Notes: generated by a model not told the origin, from the letters alone. Numbered from the stretch's first letter, positions 44,500 to 55,768 are shown. The stretch is 64,000 bases of DNA from Comamonas kerstersii (GCF_008801935.1 NZ_VZOT01000003.1:62001-126000), one strand, 5' to 3'. A program made the numbers and translations.

Positions 44500-45192
44500 T
44501 CAGTAGGTGAAGGTTTTCACACCAGCGGCCGTCCCCATCAGGCAGACGGAGGCCTTCTGGTGGGCAAACACGCCTACGGTGACCACACCGGGCCACTGGT
44601 TGACTTCGCTCTCAAACGCCAGCGGATCGGTAATGCGCAGGCCGCGCACGTCCAGAATGTGCTGGCCGTTGTCCGTCACCAGCGGCTGGCCGTCCTTCAT
44701 GCGGATGGTGGCTGTGCCGCCCATGGCTGCAAACTTGCGCGCAATCTGTGCGGCGGCCATGGGGATGACTTCCACTGGCAGGGGGAAGTTGCCCAGGGCT
44801 TCGACCAGCTTGGATTCATCCACGATGCAGACAAACTGCTTGGCCTGGGCTGCGACGATCTTCTCGCGCGTGAGTGCAGCGCCACCGCCCTTGACCATGA
44901 ATCCCTTGCCGTCGATTTCGTCCGCGCCGTCGATGTAGACCGACAGGCTTTCAACGGTATTGGCATCGAAAACCGTGATGCCCAGCGCCTTCAGGCGCTC
45001 TGTGCTGGCCACGGAGCTGGACACCGCACCCTTGATCTGGTCCTTCATGGAGGCCAGTGCATCAATGAACTTGTTGACCGTGGAGCCAGTGCCCACCCCC
45101 ACGATCTCGCCGGGAACCACGTATTGCAGTGCGGCTTGACCGACCAAAGTTTTCAATTCATCTTGGGACAAAGGAGCTTGAGGTGTCGTCAT
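44500..45192 (-). CDS. rpiA: Ribose-5-phosphate isomerase A
   Basis: A 230-residue RpiA. Motifs: [50 protein letters not shown] with the catalytic Asp pair, and [18 protein letters not shown]. It interconverts ribose-5-phosphate and ribulose-5-phosphate in the pentose phosphate pathway. It is divergent from pyrD with only about 36 bases between the starts, so the promoters overlap; both genes feed nucleotide synthesis. Confidence 0.97.
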   Translation of the reverse strand: MTTPQAPLSQDELKTLVGQAALQYVVPGEIVGVGTGSTVNKFIDALASMKDQIKGAVSSSVASTERLKALGITVFDANTVESLSVYIDGADEIDGKGFMVKGGGAALTREKIVAAQAKQFVCIVDESKLVEALGNFPLPVEVIPMAAAQIARKFAAMGGTATIRMKDGQPLVTDNGQHILDVRGLRITDPLAFESEVNQWPGVVTVGVFAHQKASVCLMGTAAGVKTFTY

Positions 45193-45228
45193 GAGAGAGA
45201 ATCCGGTTAATCCACCGAATTATTCCCT

Positions 45229-46278
45229 ATGTCACTGATCCCCTACGCGCTCGTGCGACCCTTTCTCTTTGGTATGGATGCCGAACAGGCCCATGACTTC
45301 ACGATGAACATGCTGGCCAAGGGCCAGGGCACACCGCTGCAGATGGCCTGGTCTGCACCGCAGGTGAACGACCCCATCACGCTGGCGGGGCTGCACTTCC
45401 CCAACCGCGTGGGCATGGCTGCGGGTCTGGACAAAAACGCCCGCTGCATCGATGCGCTGGCGGCCATGGGCTTTGGCTTTGTGGAAGTGGGCACCGTCAC
45501 GCCCAAGCCCCAGCCCGGCAACCCCAAGCCGCGCATGTTCCGCCTGCCAGCGGCCAAGGGCATCATCAACCGCTTTGGTTTTAACAATGACGGGCTGGAT
45601 GCCTTTATCGCCAACGTCAAGAAGTCCACCGTGCGCGCACAGGACAAGCCCCTGCTGTTGGGCCTGAACATTGGCAAGAACGCGGTCACACCCATCGAAG
45701 AAGCCACGAACGACTACCTGATCTGCCTGGAGGGCGTGTACCCCCATGCCGACTATGTGACGGTCAACATCAGCTCCCCCAACACCAAGAACCTGCGCGC
45801 GCTGCAAAGTGACGAGGCGCTGGACAGCCTGCTGGGCGCGATTGCCACCAAGCGCGAGGAACTGGCTGCCGCACAGGGCCGCCGCGTGCCCATCTTTGTG
45901 AAGATTGCGCCCGATCTGGACGAGAACCAGGTCAAGGTGATTGCAGCGACCTTGCAGCGCCACGGCATGGACGGTGTGATTGCCACCAACACCACGCTCA
46001 GCCGCGATGCCGTCAAGGGCATGGAGCACGGCGAGGAAGCCGGTGGCCTGAGCGGTGCGCCCGCGTTTGAAGCCAGCAACCGCGTGATCAGCCAGCTGCG
46101 CGCTGCGCTGGGCAAGGGCTTTCCCATCGTCGGCGTGGGCGGCATCATGAGTGCACAAGACGCCGTCGCCAAGATTCACGCCGGTGCAGACGTGGTGCAG
46201 ATCTACAGCGGTCTGGTCTATGCAGGCCCTGCGCTGGTGACGGAAGCAGCCAAGGCCATCAAGGCCATGCGCCCTTGA
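45229..46278 (+). CDS. pyrD: Dihydroorotate dehydrogenase (quinone), class 2
   Basis: A 349-residue class 2 PyrD with the N-terminal membrane-associating helices ([20 protein letters not shown]) and FMN barrel: [30 protein letters not shown] stretch [30 protein letters not shown] with the catalytic Ser, [12 protein letters not shown] and [15 protein letters not shown]. It oxidises dihydroorotate to orotate with ubiquinone in the inner membrane. A terminator and an intergenic dyad repeat follow. Confidence 0.97.
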   Translation: MSLIPYALVRPFLFGMDAEQAHDFTMNMLAKGQGTPLQMAWSAPQVNDPITLAGLHFPNRVGMAAGLDKNARCIDALAAMGFGFVEVGTVTPKPQPGNPKPRMFRLPAAKGIINRFGFNNDGLDAFIANVKKSTVRAQDKPLLLGLNIGKNAVTPIEEATNDYLICLEGVYPHADYVTVNISSPNTKNLRALQSDEALDSLLGAIATKREELAAAQGRRVPIFVKIAPDLDENQVKVIAATLQRHGMDGVIATNTTLSRDAVKGMEHGEEAGGLSGAPAFEASNRVISQLRAALGKGFPIVGVGGIMSAQDAVAKIHAGADVVQIYSGLVYAGPALVTEAAKAIKAMRP

Positions 46279-46295
46279 GCAAAACCTCAAAAAAT

Positions 46296-46375
46296 ATAGC
46301 TTCCAGCGCTGGATATTCATGGATTTCAGATAGAAAAGTATCTGAAAGCCTTTAAACATCAGCGCAAGCAGCTAT
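46296..46375. repeat. Nested dyad repeat, copy 3
   Basis: Outer arms ATAGCTTCCAGCGCT and AGCGCAAGCAGCTAT enclose TTTCAGATA-GAAAAG-TATCTGAAA. Directly after pyrD. Confidence 0.8.
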
Positions 46376-46381
46376 CAAAAC

Positions 46382-46410
46382 AAAAGTCCAGCACCAGGCT
46401 GGACTTTTTT
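46382..46410 (+). terminator. Intrinsic terminator after pyrD
   Basis: Stem AAAAGTCCAGC / GCTGGACTTTT with a 5-nt loop and T-run. Confidence 0.88.
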
Positions 46411-46433
46411 CATGGTGCGGACCAAAGCCGCAA

Positions 46434-46811
46434 TCAGCGCTTGAAGCGACTGATCAAAGGCAGCACCCAGGCGCTGTAGCGCATGATGCGGCGCGGGCCA
46501 ATCATCAAGGCTGCGCCCACCGCCGTTGCTGTAGCAAACGGGTGCAGTCTGGCAAAGGCCACCACGCGATCTGGCAGGGGCGCATCAGCACGCAGCACAG
46601 GCTTTTGCTCTTGCTTGAGCGCAAGCGCCTGCTGCTGGGCCTTGCTGGCCTGCGTCAGACGGTCACGCTGCTTGGCTATGCGCTCCAGCACGGCACGTTC
46701 CGCCGCACCAGCCTTGAGCCAACGGTGATCTTTTTCCAAAGCTTCGAGTGCAGACAGTGTTACAGGTGATTCACTGTGCGACTCGGCAGGTGTAGATACA
46801 GAGGTATTCAC
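46434..46811 (-). CDS. Hypothetical protein of YqjD-YqjE cluster (YqjK position)
   Basis: A 125-residue protein starting at a GTG (46811) with GGAG five bases upstream, overlapping the previous stop codon (GTGA). It has a charged helical N-terminal half (EALEKDHRWLKAGAAERAVL, RIAKQRDRLTQASKAQQQAL) and one hydrophobic segment (FATATAVGAALMIGPRRIM) near the C-terminus. It sits third in a row with DUF883 and YqjE-like genes, where enterobacteria carry yqjK. Likely a small inner-membrane or membrane-associated protein of that set; function unknown. Confidence 0.75.
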   Translation of the reverse strand: MNTSVSTPAESHSESPVTLSALEALEKDHRWLKAGAAERAVLERIAKQRDRLTQASKAQQQALALKQEQKPVLRADAPLPDRVVAFARLHPFATATAVGAALMIGPRRIMRYSAWVLPLISRFKR

Positions 46812-47203
46812 AGCCGCTCCTTGATCAATGACCAGTCCTTGGCCAGTTCCGCGCGTGTGAGTTCAAACGGCCTGCTGGACTTGCGCAGCACCGCCACCAG
46901 CACCAGCAGTGTTGCCACCCACGCCACAAACCATACACAGGCGATCACCCATGCCACCACGGTGCGCTGGGGCGAGTCCCAGAACTGCACCATCACGGCC
47001 ATGGAGATCAGCAGCAGGGCCACAATGGTCAACCCGCCCATCACAATGCCCAGCACAAAAATGGTCTGCATGCGCTTTTTCTGCGCAGACCATTCCAGCC
47101 GAGCCAGTTCTATGCGGTCTTCTGCTGCGATGGCCCCCTCATTGAGGTTGGTCCGAATGCGCGCTAATAAACTGTCCAATCCAATCGCTGACATCCAGTT
47201 CAC
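46808..47203 (-). CDS. YqjE-like putative phage-holin-family membrane protein
   Basis: A 131-residue protein with two adjacent membrane helices (IFVLGIVMGGLTIVALLLIS and AWVIACVWFVAWVATLLVLV) preceded by an amphipathic charged region, the pattern of the holin_3_6/YqjE family. Despite the name these are chromosomal envelope proteins found with ElaB/YqjD, not lysis genes. The start appears to be a GTG at 47203 with AAAGGAAA upstream; an in-frame ATG three codons later is possible. Same operon as its two neighbours. Confidence 0.82.
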   Translation of the reverse strand: MNWMSAIGLDSLLARIRTNLNEGAIAAEDRIELARLEWSAQKKRMQTIFVLGIVMGGLTIVALLLISMAVMVQFWDSPQRTVVAWVIACVWFVAWVATLLVLVAVLRKSSRPFELTRAELAKDWSLIKERL

Positions 47204-47251
47204 GGCAGATTTCCTTTGCTGGGAGGGAAAACAAGGGGCTCACGTCCACGC

Positions 47252-47557
47252 TTAGCGACGGGCCAGCAAGAAGCCCAGCAAGGCACCCACGGCCAGTGCA
47301 GCACCTGCCACGCGCCATGGTTCGTCATGGGCATAGCGGTCAGCGGCATAGGCTGCGTCCTTGGCCTGACGCGCTGCTTCGTAAGCGGCGTTCAGGGTCT
47401 TTTCACGCACCTGGTATACGCTTTCGTCCAGCTTTTCGCGCAGCACATTGATCTGGGGGATGGCGTCCAGATCCTTGCTGGCCAGCAGGGTGCGAACGTC
47501 AGTGACCAGCTTTTCGAGATCGGCTTGAGCGGAAGAAACGGTGTCAGAAATTGCCAT
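47252..47557 (-). CDS. DUF883 (ElaB/YqjD-family) ribosome- or membrane-anchored protein
   Basis: A 101-residue protein with a long amphipathic helix (SAQADLEKLVTDVRTLLASK) and a C-terminal membrane anchor VAGAALAVGALLGFLLARR, the diagnostic tail of DUF883. E. coli members YqjD and ElaB tether stationary-phase ribosomes to the inner membrane; the same is possible here. The ATG at 47557 has AAAGGT upstream; the frame runs open to 47674. First gene of the three-gene cluster, usually stress or stationary-phase induced. Confidence 0.9.
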   Translation of the reverse strand: MAISDTVSSAQADLEKLVTDVRTLLASKDLDAIPQINVLREKLDESVYQVREKTLNAAYEAARQAKDAAYAADRYAHDEPWRVAGAALAVGALLGFLLARR

Positions 47558-47680
47558 GATGGATACCTTTCTAGCTATCAGAAGAACAATCAGAGGCCCG
47601 AACCTGTGTGGCCCGGGCAACGAAGACTGCGTCAGCATCTTAACGAATGCAGCAGCCCTCACCAAGTCAGTCAACAGCCA

Positions 47681-48796
47681 TCATGCATTGCCAGCGCTTT
47701 TCAGCATTTGCAGAACATGATCGCCAATCGCCATGCAGCTGGTCAGTCCGGGCGACTCAATGCCAAACAGATTCACCAGTCCGGCAATGCCGTGGGTGCT
47801 GCTGCCCTGAATGACAAAGTCTGCCACGGCTTCCCCCGGCCCGGAAATTTTGGGGCGCATGCCTGCATAGCCGGGGGCCAGTGCATCGTCCTTGAGCTGG
47901 GGCCAGTACTTGCGCACCTCGGCATAAAAGCCTGCGCAGCGCTGTGGGTCCACCTGCAGCTGATCCGGGCTGTCTACCCATTCCACATCCGGGCCAAACT
48001 TGGCCTGCCCGCCCAGGTCCAGCGTCAGATGCACGCCCAGGCCTGCGGCTTCCGGCACGGGATAGATCAGATGGCTGAACGGTGCCTTGCCGCTGAGCGT
48101 GAAATAGTTGCCCTTGGCAAAGTAGGCCGTAGGCACATGCTTGGCATCCAGCCCCTGAATACGCGAAGCCACCTCGGGCGCATACAGGCCTGCGGCATTG
48201 ATGACTTCCTGCGCCAGCAGTTCAGTACCGTCTTCGGTGCGCAGCAAGATGCCATCGGCCTGCACCTGGCCTGCCACCACAGGCGAGAGCAAGGCCAGCG
48301 CGCCGCCAGCTTGCTCCATATCGCCCTGCAGTGCCAGCATCAGCCCATGGCTGTCCACAATGCCGGTGCTGGGTGAAAGCAGCGCTGCCTGGCATTGCAG
48401 TGCAGGCTCCAGCGCCTGCGCCTGGTCGCGCGTGAGGAGTTGCAGGTCATGCACGCCATTGGCCGCTGCTTTTTGCTGGATCTGCTGCAACTGCGCGACC
48501 TGCTCGCCACTGGTGGCCACAATCAGCTTGCCGCAGCGGCGGTGTTCCACATTTTTTTCTGCGCAGTAGGCATACAGCAGTTCCTTGCCCTGCACGCACA
48601 GCCGCGCCTTGAGCGAGTCTTTGGGGTAGTAGATGCCGGCATGAATCACCTCGCTGTTGCGAGAGCTGGTGCCCGTGCCAATCGCATCGGCCGCCTCCAG
48701 CACAATCACCTCGCGGCCTGACTGGGCCAGCGCACGCGCCACAGCCAGCCCCACCACACCTGCACCAACCACTACGGTTTGCACCTGATCGACCAT
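47681..48796 (-). CDS. FAD-dependent oxidoreductase, L-2-hydroxyglutarate dehydrogenase-like
   Basis: A 371-residue DAO-family flavoprotein: FAD motif [20 protein letters not shown] with following Glu ([20 protein letters not shown]), [31 protein letters not shown] and [18 protein letters not shown], all close to LhgO/L2HGDH. It may oxidise L-2-hydroxyglutarate to 2-oxoglutarate and pass electrons to the respiratory chain; other 2-hydroxy acids are possible. A small gap separates it from the DinG helicase gene upstream on the same strand. Confidence 0.85.
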   Translation of the reverse strand: MVDQVQTVVVGAGVVGLAVARALAQSGREVIVLEAADAIGTGTSSRNSEVIHAGIYYPKDSLKARLCVQGKELLYAYCAEKNVEHRRCGKLIVATSGEQVAQLQQIQQKAAANGVHDLQLLTRDQAQALEPALQCQAALLSPSTGIVDSHGLMLALQGDMEQAGGALALLSPVVAGQVQADGILLRTEDGTELLAQEVINAAGLYAPEVASRIQGLDAKHVPTAYFAKGNYFTLSGKAPFSHLIYPVPEAAGLGVHLTLDLGGQAKFGPDVEWVDSPDQLQVDPQRCAGFYAEVRKYWPQLKDDALAPGYAGMRPKISGPGEAVADFVIQGSSTHGIAGLVNLFGIESPGLTSCMAIGDHVLQMLKSAGNA

Positions 48797-48859
48797 TTGT
48801 CTGCCCCCTAATGAATTTGTCTCTGCGCCTAGCGTACGCCGATTGCGAACCCATCAGGC

Positions 48860-50914
48860 TTAAGAATTGCTGACATCGTCCTCATCAGCAGGCGCAGTCT
48901 CTACAGGCAGTTCTCCACGCACCAAACGTGCCAGCGCGTCTTCAAAAGCTTCCCGCGTGCCAATGCGATGCATGGGGGGCAAAGCCTGCACCAGGCGCTT
49001 GCCATAAGACTTGGTGCGCAGCCGGGTGTCAGCCACCACCAGAATGCCGGTGTCAGTTTCGCTGCGAATCAGGCGGCCCGCCCCCTGCTTGAGCGCCATG
49101 GAGGCCTCGGGCAGCATGTAGTCCACAAAGGGGCTACGGCCAATGGACTCCAACTGGCGCGAACGGGCATCGACCAGCGGGTCGTCCGGCGGCGGGAAAG
49201 GCAGCTTGTCAATCACCACCAGCTGCAACGCATCGCCCGGAATGTCCACGCCCTCCCAGAACGTGGAAGACGCCACCAGCATGCAGCCGCGACCGTTGAC
49301 CGCGCCTGCGCGAAAGCGCTCCATCAGCACATGCTTGGAGCCCTGCCCCTGCACCAGCACGTCCATGGGTTCAAACATGCCAAAGCGCTGCTGCAGCAGC
49401 TGGCCGATAGTCTCCAGGGCCTTGAGCGTGGTGGTGAGTACCAACGTGCGGCCACCCAGCACCTGGGCGCCATCGCCTGCAAGCTGCGCCACCGCAGCGC
49501 TGTGTTCAGCCTGCTGCGCGGGGTCTGGAAACACTTCAGGCACATAGAGCACCGCCTGGCGCTGGTAGTCAAACGGGCTTTCTACCTTGAGCACCCGTGC
49601 CTGTCGCAGGCCGCAACTTTCCGTGAACCAGCGCATGTCATCGTCATCGCCCAGCGTGGCCGAGGTAAACACCCAGGCCTGGCGCGGTGCGGCGGCTTCG
49701 TCCTGGGCATCGTCCGTGTCCTGCAGGTGCTCCCGCATCAGGCGGGCAATGTTCAGGGGCGACTCCATCAGCCGCAGGTGCTGGCGCGTCACTTCCAGCC
49801 AGCGCACTGCGTCATCAGGCACAGGCTGGGCGAAGCTGGCCAGCTGCGACAGCAGGCGTGCACCGCGCTCGTACAGCGGCAGCAAGGCATGGGCGGTTTC
49901 TGTCACCTGCGCCAGTGCCAGCAGCAAGGCGCGCAAGGCCTGCCCTGTGGCATGCAGGCCTTTGCGCCAGCTGCTCTCCGGCAGCCCATCCGGTGCAGCC
50001 CCCAGCCAGCGCAACCTTGTGCCCTGCGGCACGCTGCCCGCCACTGCCCGCCAGGTGTTGATGGCGTGCTCCAGCTGGGCCAGCAGCTGCATCCAGTCTG
50101 CCTGCCCCCGGGCATGCAGGTTCACATCAGCCAGCACATCCTTGATATAGCCCTGCAGCTGGCGTGTCCCCAGTACCCAGCCCGCAAACTGAATGCCGGT
50201 TTCGTTGAGCTGGTGGGCCTCATCCATGACCACGACACCGGCGGAAGGCAGCAACTGCGCCACGCCCGAGTCGCGCACTTCCATGTCGGCAAAAAACAGG
50301 TGGTGGTTAACCACGCAGATATCGGCCTGCAGCGCCTGTGCACGTGCGGTGTTGACGTGGCACTGCTCCCAGTGCTCGCAGCTGCTGCCCAGGCAGTTGT
50401 CCTTGGTGGAAGTGACCAGCGTGGTCACGGCAGAGTTTTCGGCCAGCCCCGGCAGCTCCGCCAGATCTCCCGTGCGTGTGCCATGCGACCATTGCTGCAC
50501 ACGGGCAACGGCGCGCAACACCTGGGGGTCCAGCGGCACTTTGCTCTGGTGGACCTGGCCCATGCGGTGCAGGCACAGATAGCTGGAGCGGCCTTTCAGG
50601 CGCGCAATGCGCAGCGGCATGCCCAGCGCCTGCACCAGCCGTGGCAGGTCACGCAGATAAAGCTGATCCTGCAAGGCCTTGGTGGCGGTGGAGATCACCA
50701 CGCGCTTGCCGCACAGCAAGGCAGGCACCAGATAGGAAAAAGTCTTGCCCACGCCCGTGCCGGCTTCAGCCACCAGCACGCCACCACTTTCAATGGTGGC
50801 AGCCACGGCCAGCGCCATGGCGGTCTGCCCGGTGCGCGGGCGGAAATGTGGCTCTGCACGTGAGAGCCAGCCGTCCTGCGCAAAGGCTGCGGCAACTTGT
50901 TCCTCAAGAGTCAT
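48860..50914 (-). CDS. DinG/YoaA-family Fe-S DNA helicase
   Basis: A 684-residue XPD-like superfamily 2 helicase. Walker A is at about 50-58 (AEAGTGVGKTFSYLVPALL), the DEAH box in VVMDEAHQLNETG, and four cysteines lie in the Fe-S insertion (NCLGSSCEHWEQC ... DICVVNHH). C-terminal motifs include FWEGVDIPGDAL and QGAGRLIRSETDTGI. It unwinds DNA or RNA-DNA hybrids 5' to 3' in repair and at replication blocks; length matches YoaA/DinG. Not obviously under LexA control from the upstream sequence. Confidence 0.93.
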   Translation of the reverse strand: MTLEEQVAAAFAQDGWLSRAEPHFRPRTGQTAMALAVAATIESGGVLVAEAGTGVGKTFSYLVPALLCGKRVVISTATKALQDQLYLRDLPRLVQALGMPLRIARLKGRSSYLCLHRMGQVHQSKVPLDPQVLRAVARVQQWSHGTRTGDLAELPGLAENSAVTTLVTSTKDNCLGSSCEHWEQCHVNTARAQALQADICVVNHHLFFADMEVRDSGVAQLLPSAGVVVMDEAHQLNETGIQFAGWVLGTRQLQGYIKDVLADVNLHARGQADWMQLLAQLEHAINTWRAVAGSVPQGTRLRWLGAAPDGLPESSWRKGLHATGQALRALLLALAQVTETAHALLPLYERGARLLSQLASFAQPVPDDAVRWLEVTRQHLRLMESPLNIARLMREHLQDTDDAQDEAAAPRQAWVFTSATLGDDDDMRWFTESCGLRQARVLKVESPFDYQRQAVLYVPEVFPDPAQQAEHSAAVAQLAGDGAQVLGGRTLVLTTTLKALETIGQLLQQRFGMFEPMDVLVQGQGSKHVLMERFRAGAVNGRGCMLVASSTFWEGVDIPGDALQLVVIDKLPFPPPDDPLVDARSRQLESIGRSPFVDYMLPEASMALKQGAGRLIRSETDTGILVVADTRLRTKSYGKRLVQALPPMHRIGTREAFEDALARLVRGELPVETAPADEDDVSNS

Positions 50915-51025
50915 GGGGGCTATCCACGTGGCAGTCAGTCACCACAGGCACAGGAACTACAAAGATTTCAGCCCGTACTTCCCACTGAAATCGCCACAGC
51001 TATGGCACTGGCGACCCGGGCCGCA

Positions 51026-51781
51026 TCAGTCCTTGGGCTGGGGCAAACCTTCGGGCACAGGCAATGGATTGCCGCGCTGCACATTGGGCTGCGACTCCTT
51101 GCTGGCGCGGCGTTCTGCGGCTTTTTGCTGCTTTTCCTGCATGGATTTTTTCACGCGGGCGCGGCGCTCTTCCTCAGCTTGCTCACGCTCAGCAAGCTCC
51201 ACAGCCTTGTTCTGGCGTGCCTGCTCGGTCTTGACCGCACGCTCACGCGCCTGTGCTTCACGCTCTGCCTGTACGCGCGCCAGATCAGCCTCCGACTGCG
51301 CTGCAGATGGCGTTACCGATGGCTCTGCGGCAGCTTGCTCTGGATTGGCTTTTTCAGCCGCTGCAGAAGGCGCCCGACGCTCTGTGGCGTTCATGGGTGC
51401 GGGGCTGCGCTCACGTTTTTTCTGCTCAATCTGGCGCAGGCGGGCATCAGCCTTTTCCTGACGCTCCTGCTGCTTGAGTTCCAGTTCACGCTGGCGCAGC
51501 GGCAGCTCCTGCTCACGTGCGGTCTGGCGCGCATCGCGCAGACAGTGCTCCACCGCAAAGCGCTGCCAGCAGGCCGTTTCGGCTTCCTTTCTGCGGGCTT
51601 CAATGGTCTGACGCGCCTGTTCAATCTCGGCACGCTCCCTGTCACGCGCCTGTGCACGCTGCTCAAGTGCGGCAGCATGGGCCGCCTCATCCTGCACATC
51701 GCTCTGTGCGCAGACAGCGGCAGACAGCAGACTCAACATCAGGGCACTGCACGTACGGGGAAGCCAGCAAGAAAGGTTCAT
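51026..51781 (-). CDS. Secreted coiled-coil hypothetical protein
   Basis: A 251-residue protein with a signal peptide (MNLSCWLPRTCSALMLSLLS, ending near VCAQ) and almost wholly charged, Ala/Glu/Arg/Gln-rich helical sequence: long coiled-coil stretches about 30-125 and 170-235, broken by a Pro/Ala/Ser linker. Two cysteines (CWQRFAVEHC) in the first coil may form a disulfide. Such proteins in Comamonadaceae are annotated only as hypothetical; a periplasmic structural role is a guess. It lies between zapE and dinG on the same strand. Confidence 0.75.
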   Translation of the reverse strand: MNLSCWLPRTCSALMLSLLSAAVCAQSDVQDEAAHAAALEQRAQARDRERAEIEQARQTIEARRKEAETACWQRFAVEHCLRDARQTAREQELPLRQRELELKQQERQEKADARLRQIEQKKRERSPAPMNATERRAPSAAAEKANPEQAAAEPSVTPSAAQSEADLARVQAEREAQARERAVKTEQARQNKAVELAEREQAEEERRARVKKSMQEKQQKAAERRASKESQPNVQRGNPLPVPEGLPQPKD

Positions 51782-51798
51782 GGTTGCTCGTCAAAAAC

Positions 51799-52902
51799 TC
51801 AGGTCAGTCCAGTATCTACCACGCGGCGTTCGAGCGACAGATACTCTTGCGACTGCATTTCATTCAAGCGTGACACTGTACGCGGAAATTCATGGGCCAG
51901 TGGGCCTTCGGTGTACAGCTGTTCAGGAGGCACGGCTGCCGACATGATGAGTTTGACGCGACGGTCGTACAGCACATCCACGAGCCAGGTAAAGCGGCGT
52001 GCAGGCGATGCCATGTTGACCGGCATGTAAGGCACGTTGGACAGCAGCACCGTATGGAACTGCGAGGCAATTTCCAGATAGTCGTTCTGCGAACGGGGAC
52101 CGCCACACAGTTCGCGGAAGTCAAACCAGATCACGCCACCAGCACGGCGCACGGCAGGAATCTCGCGCGACTCGATCTTGAACAGCGGTTTTTCTTCGGG
52201 CGCATCGATCAGCTGCTCAAAGGTCTGCTGCATCGCAGCGTCAGAGGACTCTCCCAGCGGGCAGTGGTAGAGCTTGAGCTTTTCCAGCGTGCGGCGGCGG
52301 TAGTCCGTGCCATTGTCCACGTTCACCACATCCATGCGTGTGTTGAGCAGATCAATGGCGGGCAGGATACGGTCGCGGTGCAGGCCGTCCGGATACAGGC
52401 CATCGGGGGTGAAGTTGGACGTGGTCACAAAACCCACACCGTTGTCAAACAGAGCCATCAGCAGACGGTACAGGATCATGGCGTCCGTGATGTCCGCCAC
52501 GTGGAATTCGTCAAAGCAGATGAGCTTGTAGCGCTTGGCAATTTTTGCACCCAGGGCATCGAGCGGGTTCTGCGTGCCCTGCAGCAGATGCAGCTCGCGG
52601 TGCACCTCGCGCATGAACTCATGAAAGTGCAGGCGTACCTTGCGCTTGATGGGGACGGTATTGAAAAAGCAATCCATCAGAAAGCTCTTGCCGCGCCCCA
52701 CCCCGCCGTACATGTAGACACCACGCGGGATTTCAGGTTTGCGAAACAGCTTCTTGATCGCGTTCGAGCGTTGCGCCTTGTAAGCGGCCCAATCATCGGC
52801 ACAGCGCTGCAGCGCTTCTACGGCGCGCAGCTGCGCAGGGTCGGCAGTAAAGCCTTTGGCGGCAAGTTCGGCCTCGTAGGCCGCACGGACAGACTGGCTC
52901 AT
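51799..52902 (-). CDS. zapE: Cell division ATPase ZapE (AFG1 family)
   Basis: A 367-residue P-loop ATPase: Walker A at 66-73 (YMYGGVGRGKSFLMDCFF), Walker B in LICFDEFHVADITDAMIL, and FHEFMREVHRELH, all diagnostic of ZapE/AFG1. ZapE destabilises FtsZ rings under stress, and mitochondrial AFG1 acts in quality control. The start at 52902 (MSQSVRAAYE) fits the family; the frame runs to 52965. Conserved neighbour of lpd and the odh genes in this family of bacteria. Confidence 0.95.
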   Translation of the reverse strand: MSQSVRAAYEAELAAKGFTADPAQLRAVEALQRCADDWAAYKAQRSNAIKKLFRKPEIPRGVYMYGGVGRGKSFLMDCFFNTVPIKRKVRLHFHEFMREVHRELHLLQGTQNPLDALGAKIAKRYKLICFDEFHVADITDAMILYRLLMALFDNGVGFVTTSNFTPDGLYPDGLHRDRILPAIDLLNTRMDVVNVDNGTDYRRRTLEKLKLYHCPLGESSDAAMQQTFEQLIDAPEEKPLFKIESREIPAVRRAGGVIWFDFRELCGGPRSQNDYLEIASQFHTVLLSNVPYMPVNMASPARRFTWLVDVLYDRRVKLIMSAAVPPEQLYTEGPLAHEFPRTVSRLNEMQSQEYLSLERRVVDTGLT

Positions 52903-53012
52903 GCTCAACAATTCTTTCTGCTTGCCTGCCTCACACGCAGGCAATACATAAAACGATAGCGCCAAGCGCAGGCAGAACCTGGGCTTGGCGGCTATTTGGC
53001 TTCTAAAAAAGT

Positions 53013-54440
53013 TTAGAAGTTCAGCGTACGCTTATCCACGGCCAGCGCAGCTTCCTTGGTGGACTCGGACAGCGATGGGTGTGCGTGGCAGATACGGGCG
53101 ATGTCTTCGCTCGATGCCTTGAACTCCATGGCCACAACAGCTTCGGAGATCAGTTCGGAGACCATGGGGCCGACCATGTGCACGCCCAGGATTTCGTCGG
53201 TCTCGGCATCGGCCAGGAACTTCACCATACCCGTGGTATCGCCCAGGGCACGTGCACGGCCGTTGGCCAGGAAGGGGAAAGTACCAGCCTTGTACTTCAC
53301 GCCCTGCTCCTTGAGCTGCTGCTCATTGCGGCCTACCCATGCCACTTCGGGGCTGGTGTAGATCACGGAAGGCAGTGTCGCAAAATTCACATGACCATGC
53401 TGGCCAGCGATGCGTTCGGCCACTGCCACGGCTTCTTCTTCCGCCTTGTGTGCCAGCATGGGGCCACGCACCACGTCACCCACGGCCCACACGCCAGGCA
53501 GATTGGTCTTGCACTCGTCGTCCACGACGATCATGCCGCGCTCGTCCACCTTCAGGCCCACGGCTTCCGCGTTCAGACCATTGGTGTTGGCGGTACGGCC
53601 GATGGAGACGATCAGCTTGTCCACTTCCAGCGTCTGGGCTTCGCCCTTGGCATTGGTGTACTCCACCTTCACGCCTGCACCGGAGGTGTCGACGTTGGAG
53701 ATCTTCACGCCCAGCTCGATCTTCAGGCCTTGCTTGTCAAAAGCCTTCTTGGCTTCCTTGGCGATCTGCTCGTCCACAGCGGGCAGGAACTTGTCCATGC
53801 CTTCCAGCACGGTCACTTCCGTGCCCAGACGGCGCCAGACGGAACCCATTTCCAGACCGATCACGCCAGCGCCGATCAGACCCAGCTTCTTGGGTGCTGC
53901 GCCGATGCGCAGTGCGCCGTCGTTGGACAGCACCTTTTCTTCGTCAAAAGGCACGCCGGGCAGTGCACGGGCGTTGGAACCTGTGGCCACCACGATCTGG
54001 TTACCCACCAGCGTTTCTTCGCTCTTGCCTGCAACCTTGATTTCGTAGCCGCCTTCCACTGCCTTCACAAATGAAGCCAGACCGTGGAAGAAAGTGACCT
54101 TGTTCTTCTTGAACAGGTACAGGATGCCGTCGTTGTTCTGCTTCACGATGGCGTCCTTGCGGGCGATCATCTTGGGCACATCGATGGCCACTTCACCCGT
54201 GCTGATGCCGTGCTCACCGAAGTGCAGCTTGGCATGTTCAAAGTGCTCGGACGACTGCAGCAGGGCCTTGGAAGGAATGCAGCCCACGTTGGTGCAGGTA
54301 CCGCCAGGTGCAGGCGTGCCAGCAGCGGTGCTCCAGGCATCAATACATGCCACGTTCTTGCCCAGCTGGGCAGCGCGGATGGCTGCGATGTAGCCGCCGG
54401 GGCCGGCGCCGATCACGATAACGTCAAATTGCTTGCTCAT
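53013..54440 (-). CDS. lpd: Dihydrolipoyl dehydrogenase (E3)
   Basis: A 475-residue E3: FAD motif VIVIGAGPGGYIAAIRAAQL, the redox disulfide in GGTCTNVGCIPSKAL, NAD motif LIGAGVIGLEMGSVWRRL, and the C-terminal catalytic His-Glu in CHAHPSLSEST. It reoxidises lipoamide on OdhB and reduces NAD+. It follows odhB on the same strand but a terminator-like hairpin lies between them, so it may also have its own promoter and serve other complexes. Confidence 0.97.
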   Translation of the reverse strand: MSKQFDVIVIGAGPGGYIAAIRAAQLGKNVACIDAWSTAAGTPAPGGTCTNVGCIPSKALLQSSEHFEHAKLHFGEHGISTGEVAIDVPKMIARKDAIVKQNNDGILYLFKKNKVTFFHGLASFVKAVEGGYEIKVAGKSEETLVGNQIVVATGSNARALPGVPFDEEKVLSNDGALRIGAAPKKLGLIGAGVIGLEMGSVWRRLGTEVTVLEGMDKFLPAVDEQIAKEAKKAFDKQGLKIELGVKISNVDTSGAGVKVEYTNAKGEAQTLEVDKLIVSIGRTANTNGLNAEAVGLKVDERGMIVVDDECKTNLPGVWAVGDVVRGPMLAHKAEEEAVAVAERIAGQHGHVNFATLPSVIYTSPEVAWVGRNEQQLKEQGVKYKAGTFPFLANGRARALGDTTGMVKFLADAETDEILGVHMVGPMVSELISEAVVAMEFKASSEDIARICHAHPSLSESTKEAALAVDKRTLNF

Positions 54441-54471
54441 GTCTCAAAATCTCTTGTCTGAAGTGCTTGAA

Positions 54472-54507
54472 AAAACCCACCGCAGGGCGTGGCCGAGGGT
54501 GGGTTTT
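54472..54507 (-). terminator. Terminator-like hairpin between odhB and lpd
   Basis: Stem AAAACCCACC / GGTGGGTTTT (54472-54481 and 54498-54507) followed by a T-run on the minus strand, within the 92-base odhB-lpd gap. It would end or reduce transcription before lpd. Confidence 0.7.
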
Positions 54508-54532
54508 CGTCGTGGTGCGAACCCTGTGTGAA

Positions 54533-55768
<1,236 letters not shown>

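Noticed and set aside
46808..47203. Holin-like protein taken as a sign of prophage
   Set aside because: The gene sits in the conserved DUF883-YqjE cluster; no phage genes are nearby.
48968..50863. 631-residue open frame antisense to the DinG-type helicase gene
   Set aside because: Codon-bias shadow; low-complexity His/Gln-rich translation without domains.
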